A DNA stretch of 64,000 nt from Niebla homalea. Taxonomy: Eukaryota > Ascomycota > Lecanoromycetes > Lecanorales > Ramalinaceae. Shown here piece by piece: positions 24,380-36,114 of this stretch. The DNA is taken from the NCBI GenBank assembly GCA_019925105.1, contig JAHGAU010000018.1, forward strand, positions 124,001 through 188,000, written 5' to 3'. The notes beneath the pieces were generated by a model, which was not told the DNA's origin, ran no database searches, and worked only from the letters and a program-made list of their open reading frames with translations. The translations under genes were made by a program, and so were the position numbers. Numbering within the stretch: position 1 is the first letter of the stretch; each line of letters starts with the position of its first letter.

Positions 24380-25080
24380 CAGTGAGAGCCCCTATGGGGA
24401 TCATTTACCGGGGGTTGAGCCGGTCCCCCGCAAGGGTACCGCGCTCCAGGGTAAAGCCGGCCCCCGCAGGATACCGCACTTTAGGTTAAGTCGACCCCCG
24501 CAGGGTATCGCACTCGGTAGGGCTTAGAGGCCCCCGTAAGGGCATGTCCTAAGGTTAAGCCGGTCCTCCGCAGGGTACCGCGCTCCAGGGTAAAGTCAGC
24601 CCCCGTAGGGCACCGGACTTTAGGTTTTAGTGAGAGCCCCTAAGGTAATTATTTACTGGTAAGTGGTAAGAGCCCCCGCAGGGGGTAACCACTTTGGACT
24701 TAGAGGCCCCCGTAAGGGCATGTTCCGGGGTTAAGCCGGTCCCCCACAAGGGTACCGCACTCGAAAGGCTTAGAGGCCCCGTAAGGCATAGGCCACTTTT
24801 CGGGTTTAGAGGCCCCCGCAAGGGCATGTTCCGGGGTTAAGCCGGTCCCCCACAAGGGTACCGCACTCGAAAGGCTTAGAGGCCCCGTGAGGCATAGGCC
24901 ACTTTTCGGGTTTAGAGGCCCCCGCAAGGGCATGACTTAGCCGGCCCTTTAAGAACAAATACCCAGCAGTAGAGGGGCACCCGTATTATTAAAGACCCGC
25001 AGTTAAGCCGGTCCCCGTAGGGCCCGTACTTGAAAACCGCGTATTTAAGCCGATCCCCGGAGGGTATTTAACCGGTCTAC
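24380..25080 (-). repeat. GC-rich tandem repeats with hairpins inside T3
   Basis: Repeated blocks such as GCCGGTCCCCCGCAAGGGTA and GAGGCCCCCGCAAGGGCAT recur many times. A higher-order 106-bp unit is duplicated (CATGTTCCGG at 24719 and 24825). Most blocks contain a self-complementary CCC..GCAA..GGG core, so the RNA would be a string of short stem-loops. This is the only strongly GC-rich part of the window and it keeps many CpA/TpG. Confidence 0.8.
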
Positions 25081-25318
25081 TTAGGGCATTACGTTTTACG
25101 TATAAGCCTTTTTTATAGGGTACTTATTATCCGTAAAGAGCTTATTGGCTTAAGCCCACTTTTAAAGTTTTAGGGTTACTCGTACCCTATTAACTCGCTT
25201 TTAGCCTATTATTAACCCACGTTTATAGTTTTTAGGCATTCCGGCCCCTAAATCCACTAGTTTAAGGCCATTACGGGCCCCACGCTAGGTGATCTTATTC
25301 ACCCGGTTTTTCTTCCGA

Positions 25319-25415
25319 GAATCGAACCGCTACCTACCCCTATATATTTACTCCGGGGGGTATATAGCCTTTAAAGTGCGCTATTATAATGTTAAAACGG
25401 ATAACCACTTGGCCA
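25319..25415 (-). promoter_or_regulatory. tRNA-like Pol III A and B boxes at the T3 5' LTR junction
   Basis: The minus strand has TGGCCAAGTGG (25415-25405), an exact A-box type sequence, and GTTCGATTC (25327-25319), matching the B-box consensus GWTCRANNC, about 78 bases apart. The A box lies inside the LTR and the B box just outside it. Acceptor and T-stem pairing is poor, so I do not call a functional tRNA. A tRNA-derived promoter or chance are both possible. Confidence 0.4.
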
Positions 25416-25533
25416 CGGGGGTAAAAGTAGCTAATCTAAGCAGATAATAGCGCTTAAGGGTAAGCCGCTATTATTATATAAGGGGTATTAAGCCTTAAAG
25501 GCCACCCCTATAGGGCACGTATAGGCGTTAATA
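25390..25533 (-). repeat. T3 right (5') LTR, 144 bp
   Basis: TGTTAAAACGG...GGCGTTAATA, followed by the target duplication CCCGG. It contains a TATATAA-type box near 25474-25482. Confidence 0.85.
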
Positions 25534-28500
25534 CCCGGCTTTTTTAATTAATCTTAATTTAAACTATATAAAAAATAAGTAAAAAATAAGTATATAAATA
25601 ACGTTTTACTTCTTTTATTTATATTTATAGTTAATATCCGTTTAATTGTTAATATATATAATAAAAAGGAAATAAGTTAAATTATTTTTATTTATTTTAA
25701 TTTAAATCGTTAATATATTATTCTTTTTCCTTATAATCCCGTAATATCGGAAATATTTATTAATAATTTCATTAGTATTTAAAGTTAAATATTATTATCT
25801 TTAATGAATTAATTCTTTATATTTATGTTAATGCTTTATTTACTATATTATAATTTATAAAATAATTATTATTAACTTCGCTTTTATAAATTAAAAAATA
25901 AATATTATTAATAAACCTTTTAACTTAAATTTTTTATTTTAACTTAATTAAGTTTTTAATTAACGGGTTATTAAAGAATAAAAATAAAATAAGGGAAATA
26001 AATAATCCTTCAAGGATCCCGGTTATAACGGGGATTATAAAGTTTATCTTTTATTTTAAATTAATAAACGTTATTTAATCGTTTAAAAAATTCTTAATTT
26101 ATTTTATAAAGAAAAACGATATTCTTTTCCTTTATAAGTTATATAGTAATTTTTAATAATTTATTTTATCAAAAGTATTTATAATATCTAAGGAAAAAAA
26201 GCTTATAATATACTTTTTTTATAGCCTTATATTGTATATATGTTATTTATTAACCCTTTAAGAGCCGTCTTTTTTAATCGTTTTCTTTTTATACTTATTT
26301 ATTAATCGGGAAAAAGTCTATATTCTTTAACGTAATCGTTAAGGATCTTTATTATTACCGTTTTTAAAACCTTCTTTAATATATATAAAGATACGATTAA
26401 TCTATATATTCTTATTTTGTAATTAATTTAATTTAAACGGTTTCTTAAGGATTATCGTTTTAACTTCTTTAAACTTCTATAAATAATACTTAATCTTAAA
26501 ATAAACTTAAAATAAATAAATTAAAACTTTCTTAAATAATGTTATTATTATAAATAAAAATTTACTTAAAATTCCGTTTAATCCGGAAGTTTTATCCTTT
26601 TTTAATTTATTAATTACTTCAATAATTATTTTTAAGGTTATTTCTTTACTTATATTTATTAAGTTAAAGTATATAATACCTTTAATATCGGTTAAATTAA
26701 TAATCAGCAGAAAAAGGAAAAATACTTTTTAAGAGCCTTAATTTTATTATTAAAAGTTTTAATTATCGTATTATTAAACTTTTTTAAAAATAAAAACTTA
26801 AGAATAAGTTTAAATTTTCCGTTTTATTCTTTATTATACTTTATTAACTTTTATATTCTATAAAAGGAAACCGTAAAACAATAGATTATTAATTAAAAAT
26901 ATATTTACTTAATTTTCTTAATAGTTTTCTTTTTTTCTTTTTACGTTTTTCTTAATTAAGTAAGTATTTTTTAATTTTTATATTTAGTAATTTATTTAAT
27001 TAACGTTTTCACCTTTATAGTTACTATTATATACTTTTTATTCCAATAAGTTTTAACGCGTTAATATAATTTTATTATTAAGACCGTTATTTTAATTACT
27101 TTATTTAACGGTTTAATTATATTCTTTATAAAAAGGTTAACTTATTCCTTATTATTAAGCCGAAAAAGTTCCGTTAACCGAAATATTGTCTTTTTTACCT
27201 TTATATAAACCTATTTTCCTTAACCGTTTTTTACGTTTTCCTTATTAATATTAATAATATTATTTTAACCGATTAATTTAAAGTTATTTATATTAATATA
27301 TAATTTAAATTATATTTTAAATCATTATATAATTTATATACTATTATTATATTAATAAACTCTTCTTTATTAAACGTTAAGTTAATTATTATTTTAAATT
27401 TACGATTTTCTTACGTTATAGTTCCCCGTAATCTTAATAATGAAAAGTTAAACCGGATAATTACCGTTAATAATTCTTTTAATTTAATATAATTAATTAT
27501 ATGCCTTTTTTCGTTTTATATAATATAATAAAGATTAAAATCCCTTAATAAAATATACTTACCGGGTATATTTAAGATATCCTTAAGTAAAAGTATCGTA
27601 AAAGGCCTTATTTTATTAACCGGTAATAAATTATAAACGTTATAGATATTTAAATTACCCTTAATGTCTCTTTCACGCGTAATTTAAAGTATATATAAGT
27701 TCCCGTTATAATAAGTAACGTCTTAATTATTTATATTTAGTTTCTTATTTATAAAGAAATACGTTTAAGTTATTTCATCCCCTTTAAACGTTAAATAAAA
27801 CCTTTTTCCCGGGTTAATTAAAGAATATATAAATGGATTATAGAATAATGCTTCTATTACAATAATATTTAATTAATCGTTAAACGGTATAATTATAAAT
27901 AATAATAATAATCGGTAATCTATATTATAATGCCCGTTTTTACGGTCTTAATCTTTCTTTTATATATATTTCTTCTCTTTAAAGCTTACGTTACCTCCGT
28001 TATATCCTTATTTATAATTTAAATATTTTTTATTAAGAATATATTATAATATTTATATTAAATAAAATATGAATTTATATTAAATAACTTAAAGTTATTA
28101 ATGTAAAGGTTTTTAAACTTAACCGGATTAAATAATCTTAAAATAAATTAATTATTTCCTTTAATATCTTAATTAATATATAAATTTTATTAATAAATTT
28201 ATAGCCCTTAATTTATATTTTCCGTTTAATTATTAATATTTTATTAAGATAAATTTTAAGGTTAGTTTTAATACTTAAATTACTAAAATAATATTACTTA
28301 TAAGAATTATATAAACGTTTCAAGATTTTTTATTTATATAATTTTAAGGATATTTAATTTATTACGATTTTTTTATTTATAGTATTTATATATTTCCGTT
28401 ATAATTAATATATATTAAAGTTATTCTTAATGTAGTTTCTTAAAGGTTTCCGTTTATATAATTTAGTTAATTTATAAATATTGAAGCTTTAAGATTCGCT

Positions 28501-31500
28501 TCTTTATCCTTTTTTTCCTTTTTTTCCTTTTTATTTCTGTTTTATTTTTTCCGTAATCCGTTTTACTTTAAGGTATACTTTATAAAGATTAAACTCTTTA
28601 TATACGTTTTCCATTAAACGTTTATAAAGCTTTATTTCCGTTAAATTATTCTTAAAACGATTAATTACGTCTTTTAATATATATTAAATTATTTTATTTA
28701 TTATACTTCCCGGTTTTCCGGGCTTAATATCCTTTCCGTTTAAGTTATATATAACACGGAATATATATTTATAATAATTAAGGATAAAATTAATTCCTTA
28801 AAATAATACTTTAATATTATTCGTTATTTATTTCGTAAAGTTATTATATAATTTAATTCCGGGAATTCTTAACTTAATAATTTCTGGAAGTTCTTTATAT
28901 TTTCTTTTGTAACGTTATTTATCGTTTTATCCGTAAATAAGGTTTTAATCTTTAATCACTCTATTTAATTTATTACGTCTTTTTTAAGTCTTATGTTTAT
29001 TATATTTATTTATTAATTAAGGGAAGTATTTCTCCCGATCTTTTTTTACATATTACGGATCCATTTTTATATATTATTTAACTTACTTTTTTATTTATTT
29101 AATTCTTTTGATTTATAAAATAAAGTCTTAATCCCGGGTTATATTATAATTCTTTACTATAAAATTTCTGATAATTTTAATGTAAAAACTAGAATTATTA
29201 ATAATATTATAAAGTTTTCTTTTATATTTATTTTTATTATTACTATTAAAAAGGATATTTAAAATGATTTAAATACTTTTTTACTCTATATATATTAATT
29301 AATTCCTTTTTAAATTTAAAAATTAAGGGATTCTTAATAATCTTTTATTACTTTTTAAAGAGAAATTAATAAGGTTTATTATTAAATAATCCTTAATAAT
29401 ACTTATAATTATTTAATAAATACGGGATAGCCTTATAATTTATATAAATTTATCTTAATTTTCTCTATTTTTCATTTAATATAAAGTAAAAAAGTATATG
29501 TTCTTTTTAATAAAGAAAATAAAATAATAATAATAAAAATAATAATACTATAATTAATTCTTTAATTTATATAGTAATACTTAACTTTATTTTTCCAATT
29601 TTAAGGATATTAAAATATATATGAAATAAAATACATTATCGTTAATATATTATTAATATTAATAAGAGTATTTTAAAGAAAGAAATTTACGGTTATTCCG
29701 AATGACTATATTTTATTTTTATCTTTTTCACTTTGTTTTTAAGGAAAAATTTAAGTTAATATATAATTATATAACGTTAATAAAGGTCCTTTTAATCTTT
29801 TAAGTTATTATATAAGTATATATAAATTATACCTTATTATAAGTCTATATTTCTTTTTTAAATTAAAGTAAATTTTAATTATTTATTTTTATTTTTTTAT
29901 TTTTTATACGGGAAAGCTTTAAGGAAAATATTATTAAATCAAAAAAGTTTTCTATCGGTAACCGTTATAGGTTATTATTAATATTCTTAATATATATATA
30001 ATATAACTATTATTATAAACATATCTATTTTTATTCTCTTTTATTAGTTTTTCGATCGGTTTTATTATTTATTTCTTTTTATTATTTATTTTTTATTTTA
30101 CTTTTTTATTTTTTAATTCCCAGTTATTTAATTTATAAGTTAAAGTAAAAGGCTTATTATGTCCGGTTAATATATTATATAACCTACGGTTATTTCCCAG
30201 GAATTCTAAAGACCGGTTTAAACCTCTATAAAAAATTTAGAATTTAATTACCGCTTAAATAACTTTTAGTGTAATAATTTACGTTTTAATAAAAAATATC
30301 TCTTTAAAAAATATATACGATTAATTAAGCCTTATTAAGAAATCTTATTTTTATTATTTTTATCGTTAAAATATATAGTTCAGTTTAATTATTCCGATAA
30401 TTATTAAGGAAACTTATATATTTATTAATATTAAAGTGCCCGGTATTATTTACGGGTTTTAAAAGATCGTTTACTTAATATAAAATGGTTTTTAAGATTA
30501 ACATTACGTCTTGAAGGAATATATATAATACTTTAAATTAAATTAAAAAGTTTTACTTATAATAGATAAATCGGTTACTCGGAATCGTTCTATAAAACTT
30601 ATAATTTAATTACTTAAGATAATTTAATAAAACTTATAATTTAATCGGGTTTAATTACTTATATTAATTTAACGAGTTTTATATTTCGCTTATTACGGTT
30701 ATTAATTATTAAAGAATAATTTTACGTTATTTTAAAATAACTGATTTTTTTTGATTTTTTTTCTTTATTTACTTTAATTTCTTTTATTTTAAAAAAGCGG
30801 CTTATATTAATATATAAGTTATAATTTCCTTGGCGATAATTTAAATAATCCGGTAATATATATAATTATTTTTTAATTAAAGTTTAAGCCTATTATTAAT
30901 ATAAAAAGTATTATTATCCTTTTATAATTAAGGCGCGTTAAAAAAGCTATTATCTTTTTTTACTTCTTAATTTTTAATAATTAATAATTAATTAATAAAT
31001 ATTAATAATACTTTACCAATACGTACGAACAAGGTCCCCGTATTAATCAAGGGTGGTAATAAGAATATCCGAATAAAGGTATTTAAAAGGAGGTTACTTA
31101 AATATCCTTATTTTTCTTGATTTTAATATTTATTTAATAAATAAGTAATAATTAGAAATATTCTATAAATATATATAAATCTATAGTTTATTGCTTTCAT
31201 TATATATATACGATAAGGTAATAATAAAGGTCGGTTCTTTATAATATCTTCGTAGTTTTTACTACCGTTAATTAAGGAAAAAGCATAATAAGTTATTTAC
31301 AATTAAATTATATAATTAAATTGAATTCCTTAATATATATAAGTAAATAAATACCTTCTTAAAACCACTAAAAAAGATAAGAAAGGATAAAAGAATAAAA
31401 GTAATAAAATAATAAATAATAATAAAGTATAATTGAAGATAAGCCGTAGCCCTTATATAAGTTAATAAAGTATAAATTACTTACTATAATAATCCGTTAT

Positions 31501-31618
31501 ACCCTTTTTTTTCAAAGTATATATAAATCGATTCTACCCTTAATTAGCCCTTTTAATGTTTCTACTCCTCTATATACTTATCCGTAAGTTTGGTGTCTTT
31601 TATGCTCTCCCCCTTTCC

Positions 31619-33849
31619 AGAATTTTTAATTTTTAATTTTTAATTTTAAATAAAAGATTACGTTTTTACGTTTTATCTATTTTATAATTAATTCTTTATT
31701 TATTTTATTTATTACGGTAATAAATAATTAATAAAATATATTTATTATATAATATATGCTTTTTTTATTTAAAAATAATTCCATTTTTAATAATATTATA
31801 AATTATTATAATTAATTTTAATAATAATTCCTTATTTTTTTTTTAATATTTTTAGTAATTATAATAGGTATATTTTTATTACCGCTTTTTTTTTTTTTTA
31901 TATTAAATGGATTATTATTATTTTCTTTACGTTTCTAATTTTTTTTTATTGTTAATATAAATTTTATATTTATTATATTTATTATTTTTATTATTTATTT
32001 TATTTATTTTATTTTTATCGTTAATATTAATTTTTTAAAAAATTCTATAATTACGGTTTTTTTAAAAGTTTATTTCTTAAATAAAATTTCTTATTTTTAG
32101 TTTTAATTTTTTAAATTTTTATTTATTATTAAATAAAGTTTTTAAACTTTTTTGAATTTTAATTTTAATAATAATTATATTTCCGTTATAATATTCTTTT
32201 AGTCCATTTTATTAAAATTATTAATTATTATTATAATTTTTTTTTTATAAATTAAAATTATTTTAAATTTATATATTTTATATATTTCTTTATATATATT
32301 TCGTTATTTTTAATTCTTTTATTTAATTTAAGGTTTTTTTATTATTATTATTATATTTTTTTATTATATCTCCGCCGTTTATAACCGTATTATATTTTAT
32401 TTCTTTTTTTTTATTTATTATAATTATTATACGTCCGTTTATCGTATTAATTATTTTTAATATCTTTAATTTATTATATAAACCATTTATATATATATCG
32501 CTTTAGATTTGTTAAGATTTTATATTTATCTTTTTTTTTTTAAAAATATATAGTTAATAATAATAATCGGCAATAAATGAATCCATTAAAATTCTAAAAA
32601 TATAAAAACGAAAAAAAAATTAAGGATTCCGGCTATCGTTTATTTTGTAATAATAAAATGTAGTTACATAAAAAGTAAAATTAATTTAAATTATGTTTAA
32701 TTTATTAATAAAAACTTAATTTTATGTAAAAAAAATTAAAAAAGTTATTTATTATTAAATAAAAATAATTCTATAATAAACCTTATAATAATAAATTAAA
32801 CTTATAAAATATTATTAAAATTTAATTTTTTAAAATTTTAATATTTAATTTTAAATTAAAAATATTTTATAAACGAATATTTCCGTTAATATAAAATATA
32901 CAAAAAAGATAATACCTTAATAATTTAATTTTTAATTAATAAAAATATTTACTCATTTTTATTTATTTTGTATATAAATAAATAAACCGATATTAATTAT
33001 GATTATGGTTAATGAAATTGAAAGTTAATTTAAAATTTAAGTTTTTATTTAATATATATAATTTAACGTTTTAATTTATTTTAAAAACCCGGGATATATA
33101 ATTACTATAAATTATTTTTAATAGAATAAAGTATAAAAATAATTATTAAGTTTATAATAATTATAAATCTACTTTGTTAATTTAAGTTTATTAATAAAAC
33201 AAGAAAAGTTATTAAAACTTTTATTAAAAAATTATATTAACGGTTAAAGAAAAAAATAAAAAGCCGGAATTATAAAAAATAAAAAAAAATAAAAATTTAA
33301 TATATAATTAATTTATAAATAATATAAAAAATAAATATTATAAAAATATTCATGTTATTAAAATCGGATTTAAATATTAAAATAAAGAAATTTAAAGAAA
33401 TTATTTATAAAAAAATATTAAAATTAAAAAAATAAAAAGTTTTTATTTTTAAATTTAAATTTAAAATAAAAAAAAATTAAATAATATACGCCCGTTTTAA
33501 ATAAAAGCTTTATAATATAAAAAAATTAATAAAACAATTCCTAAAAAGGTAAATATCTTAATAAAAAGAATAATAAAATTATAATAATCCGGTGTAAATA
33601 TCTTTTATAATAATTAATTATAATATTATAAATTTTTTTATAATAAATATATAAATAAATTCGTATTTTTTAACTAATTAGTATAGTTTATAATTTATTA
33701 AAAAAGGATTAAAAATAAATAAACGTTAATATTTTATATTAATATTAAAAATATTAAGTTTTTATAACTATGAATAAAACTAAAAAATGATTATTATAAA
33801 CTATTAAAATTAAAATAATTAAATTCGTAATATAAATTAATTAAAGAAA
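31619..33849. other. AT-rich DNA without recognisable genes
   Basis: Extremely AT-rich. It starts with AATTTTT repeats at 31620-31645. There is no LTR pair, LINE terminus or gene. Confidence 0.5.
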
Positions 33850-34215
33850 TAATATTTATATAAAAATAAATTATATTTTTATAAAAATAAATTATATTTC
33901 TATAGAATTAAATTATATTTGTTAATCAATAAATTATATTTTTATAAAGTTAAATTGTATATATGAATTAATAAATTATATTTCTATAAAGGTAAATTGT
34001 ATATATGGGTTAATAAATTATATTTTTATAAAATTAAATATAATTTATTAATTAATAAATCAAAATCTTAAATAAAAAATTGTATTTTTTATTAATAATT
34101 TATATTTTTAATTAATAAACTATATTTATTTTTGAATAAATTAAAATCATTTATTAATAAATTATAATTATTTATTAACAAATATAATTTTTTGGATTAA
34201 TAAATTATAATAAAT
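33850..34215 (-). repeat. Imperfect 20-24-bp tandem repeat
   Basis: Repeats of AATTATATTTTTATAAAA / TAAATTATATTTCTATA type. The reverse complement resembles the 21-bp unit at 9118-9350. It is more degenerate than that array. Confidence 0.55.
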
Positions 34216-35617
34216 AATAAATAAATTTTAGTAAGTTTTTTTTTTAAATTATAATAAAAATGTAATAAATTTTTTCGATTATTATTATATTATATATATT
34301 CATTAATAAATAAGTAAAAGCCTTTATTTAAATTCAAATATTATAAATATATATATTTATAAACGGCTTATTGAAAAAAGCTAAATAAAAGGCTAAATGA
34401 AAAATACTATAATAAAATAAATATTATATATAAAGCGGTTTATCAATTATATAAAATAAGATAATTATTAACGTTTTAATATATATAACTTTAAATATAA
34501 TTTTTACATTATTACCTATGGTTATGCCTTAAACTTATTCTTTTAATTAATTATACTTTTATTAATTTATTTTTAAATATAATAATAATATTAAAAAAAA
34601 AATTTTACTTATATTTCTTTATATTTATTTTAATAATTATATAAATTATAATTATTACCGGAATAAATATTAGGAGCCTTAATTTTTATAAAATTTACCT
34701 TAATAATATATATTAAGAATCAATTAAAATTAAAATATTATATTAATAAATAATTTATTTATTAATAAAATAAAAGATATTATATAATAGAAAAAGAAAA
34801 AAAAATTATTAATTAAAAAATAATAAAAATTATTACCGATTTTATTAGAGCCCTAGTAAAAATATGAATAAACATATAAATAATAATCTATTTGAATAGA
34901 GTATTAATAATGAACTATATATAGAATAACACGGGTATTAAGCAATGCGGAACCCGTTCACCGGCATAAATCAGCTCTACAAAGTCCCTAATAGATTTAA
35001 GGATTAAAATTTAAAAATTAAGAATTTTATACTTTATTTAATAATTTTAATAATTGATATTTAAATTTTTAATTTAATTATTTTTTTTTTAATTTTGATT
35101 TAAAATTATTTCATAAGCTTTTTATTTTATTATTTCTTATATTATTTATATTATTAAAAAATAATATGTTTATTATAATTAATAAATTTACGGAAATAAC
35201 TTATTTTATAATAATAATTTTATTAAAAAACTAAGGTAAAACCGAAACTATAAAAATTATATAAAAAATTTTTAATAAATATTATTTATATTATTAAATA
35301 AAAAAACGTTTAAATAAAATATTATAAATATTTAATATTTTATACATAAAATATAGAATTAAAGTAAAATTGATTAAAAAAGCAATTTATAATAAGTTTT
35401 TAAACTTTATCCTTATAAAAAAAGTATATTAATTCCGCGTTGAAAATTTTATTTATAAAACTTTAAATATTAATATTATTAATTAATTAAATAATATAGA
35501 AATCGGTTTTAAAAAACGATTTCCTGAATTAATTTATTTTTATAAATAAATTAAATTAAAATTGCTTTTAAATAAAATTTACGTAAGATAAATCTTTAAA
35601 ATAAAAAAATTAAAATT
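34216..35617. other. AT-rich DNA with one short GC-richer island (34925-34992)
   Basis: Mostly A+T. The ~70-base island around CACGGGTATTAAGCAATGCGG to CAAAGTCCC keeps CpA/TpG and may be a relic of an LTR. It does not align convincingly with T1, T2 or T3. Nothing else is recognised. Confidence 0.4.
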
Positions 35618-35815
35618 ATTTATAAAAAAAAAAAAAAAAAAAAAGAAAATGAAAAATGAAAAATGAAAAATGAAAAATGAAAAATGAAAAATGAAAAATG
35701 AAAAATGAAAACTCAAAAATGAAAACTGAAAATTAAAAATTTAAAAGTGAAAACTTAAAAATGAAAACTTAAAACTTAAAACTGAAAACTTAAAAATTAA
35801 AAATAAACTTAAAAA
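35618..35815 (+). repeat. Poly(A) followed by (GAAAAAT)n microsatellite
   Basis: A run of more than 20 A is followed by about eight perfect GAAAAAT units, which decay into GAAAACT/TTAAAAA variants. It lies 300 bases upstream of L1 copy B. The 28-bp linker next to copy A (767-795) contains a similar GAAAACT/AAAAAATGA sequence on its minus strand. Confidence 0.85.
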
Positions 35816-36114
35816 TAATATAAATTATTACTTTATTAATATTATAAAAATAATTTTCATATATAATATAACGGGCGGAAATATATTTAATTATATTTAT
35901 CCGTATAAAAATAAAAATATTATTAAATTATATTTAATTTTTTAAAATATTTTTAATTATTTTATTAATATTCATAATATAAAAAAACAATAAAAATAAT
36001 ATAAAATATATATATTATAACTCTTTTTAATATTAAAACGACTTTTTTTATTATATATAAAAGTAAAATATTTCATTTTAAAAATATTTTAAAAAAGCTT
36101 CATATTACTTTAGA

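Larger units (their letters stand above)
16443..25533 (-). mobile_element. T3: GC-rich miniature LTR element (TRIM-like), split by G1
   Basis: A ~1.4-kb element with 144-bp LTRs: left 16443-16511 joined to 24200-24274, right 25390-25533. Its ends are TGTTA...TAACA-like (RIP'd to TATTA/TAATA). It is flanked by a 5-bp target duplication, CCCGG (16438-16442 and 25534-25538), inside LINE copy E. A polypurine tract on the minus strand next to the left LTR (AGGAGGAAAAG, 24278-24288) gives the minus orientation. The interior has no coding capacity but holds GC-rich hairpin repeats. It keeps CpA/TpG and GC-rich blocks, so it was hardly touched by RIP although everything around it was. Minus-strand open frames at 24627-24827 and 24700-24933 are an effect of the 106-bp repeat (106 is not a multiple of 3) and are not genes. 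Confidence 0.85.
16128..31618 (-). mobile_element. LINE copy E (L1-related, longer 5' part), interrupted by T3 and G1
   Basis: A RIP-killed Tad1-like LINE read on the minus strand. After removing the T3/G1 insertion (16443-25538) about 6.4 kb remain. The endonuclease-type region (about 27550-27850) aligns with copy C 55380-55600. The reverse transcriptase region (about 25960-26040, translating to ILEGLFIS..LILFLF) aligns with copy C near 53740. The 3' part (16128-16437 plus 25539-25860) aligns with copy C 52155-52820. Compared with C, about 0.8 kb (C 52820-53620) is missing. The 5' end lies near 31618, where about 100 bases keep CpA/TpG (for example GTTTGGTGTCTTTTATGC near 31589). It differs from L1 copies A-C by having a long 5' region before any alignable ORF. 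Confidence 0.7.

Noticed and set aside
24627..24933. Two overlapping minus-strand open frames starting MPLRGPLNPKSG
   Set aside because: They are the same repeat unit read twice, 106 bases apart. 106 is not a multiple of 3, so the frame is not conserved along the array.
25300..25430. A genuine tRNA gene on the minus strand
   Set aside because: A and B boxes are present, but acceptor and T-stem pairing is poor and the A box is part of an LTR present twice. It is kept only as a tRNA-like promoter.
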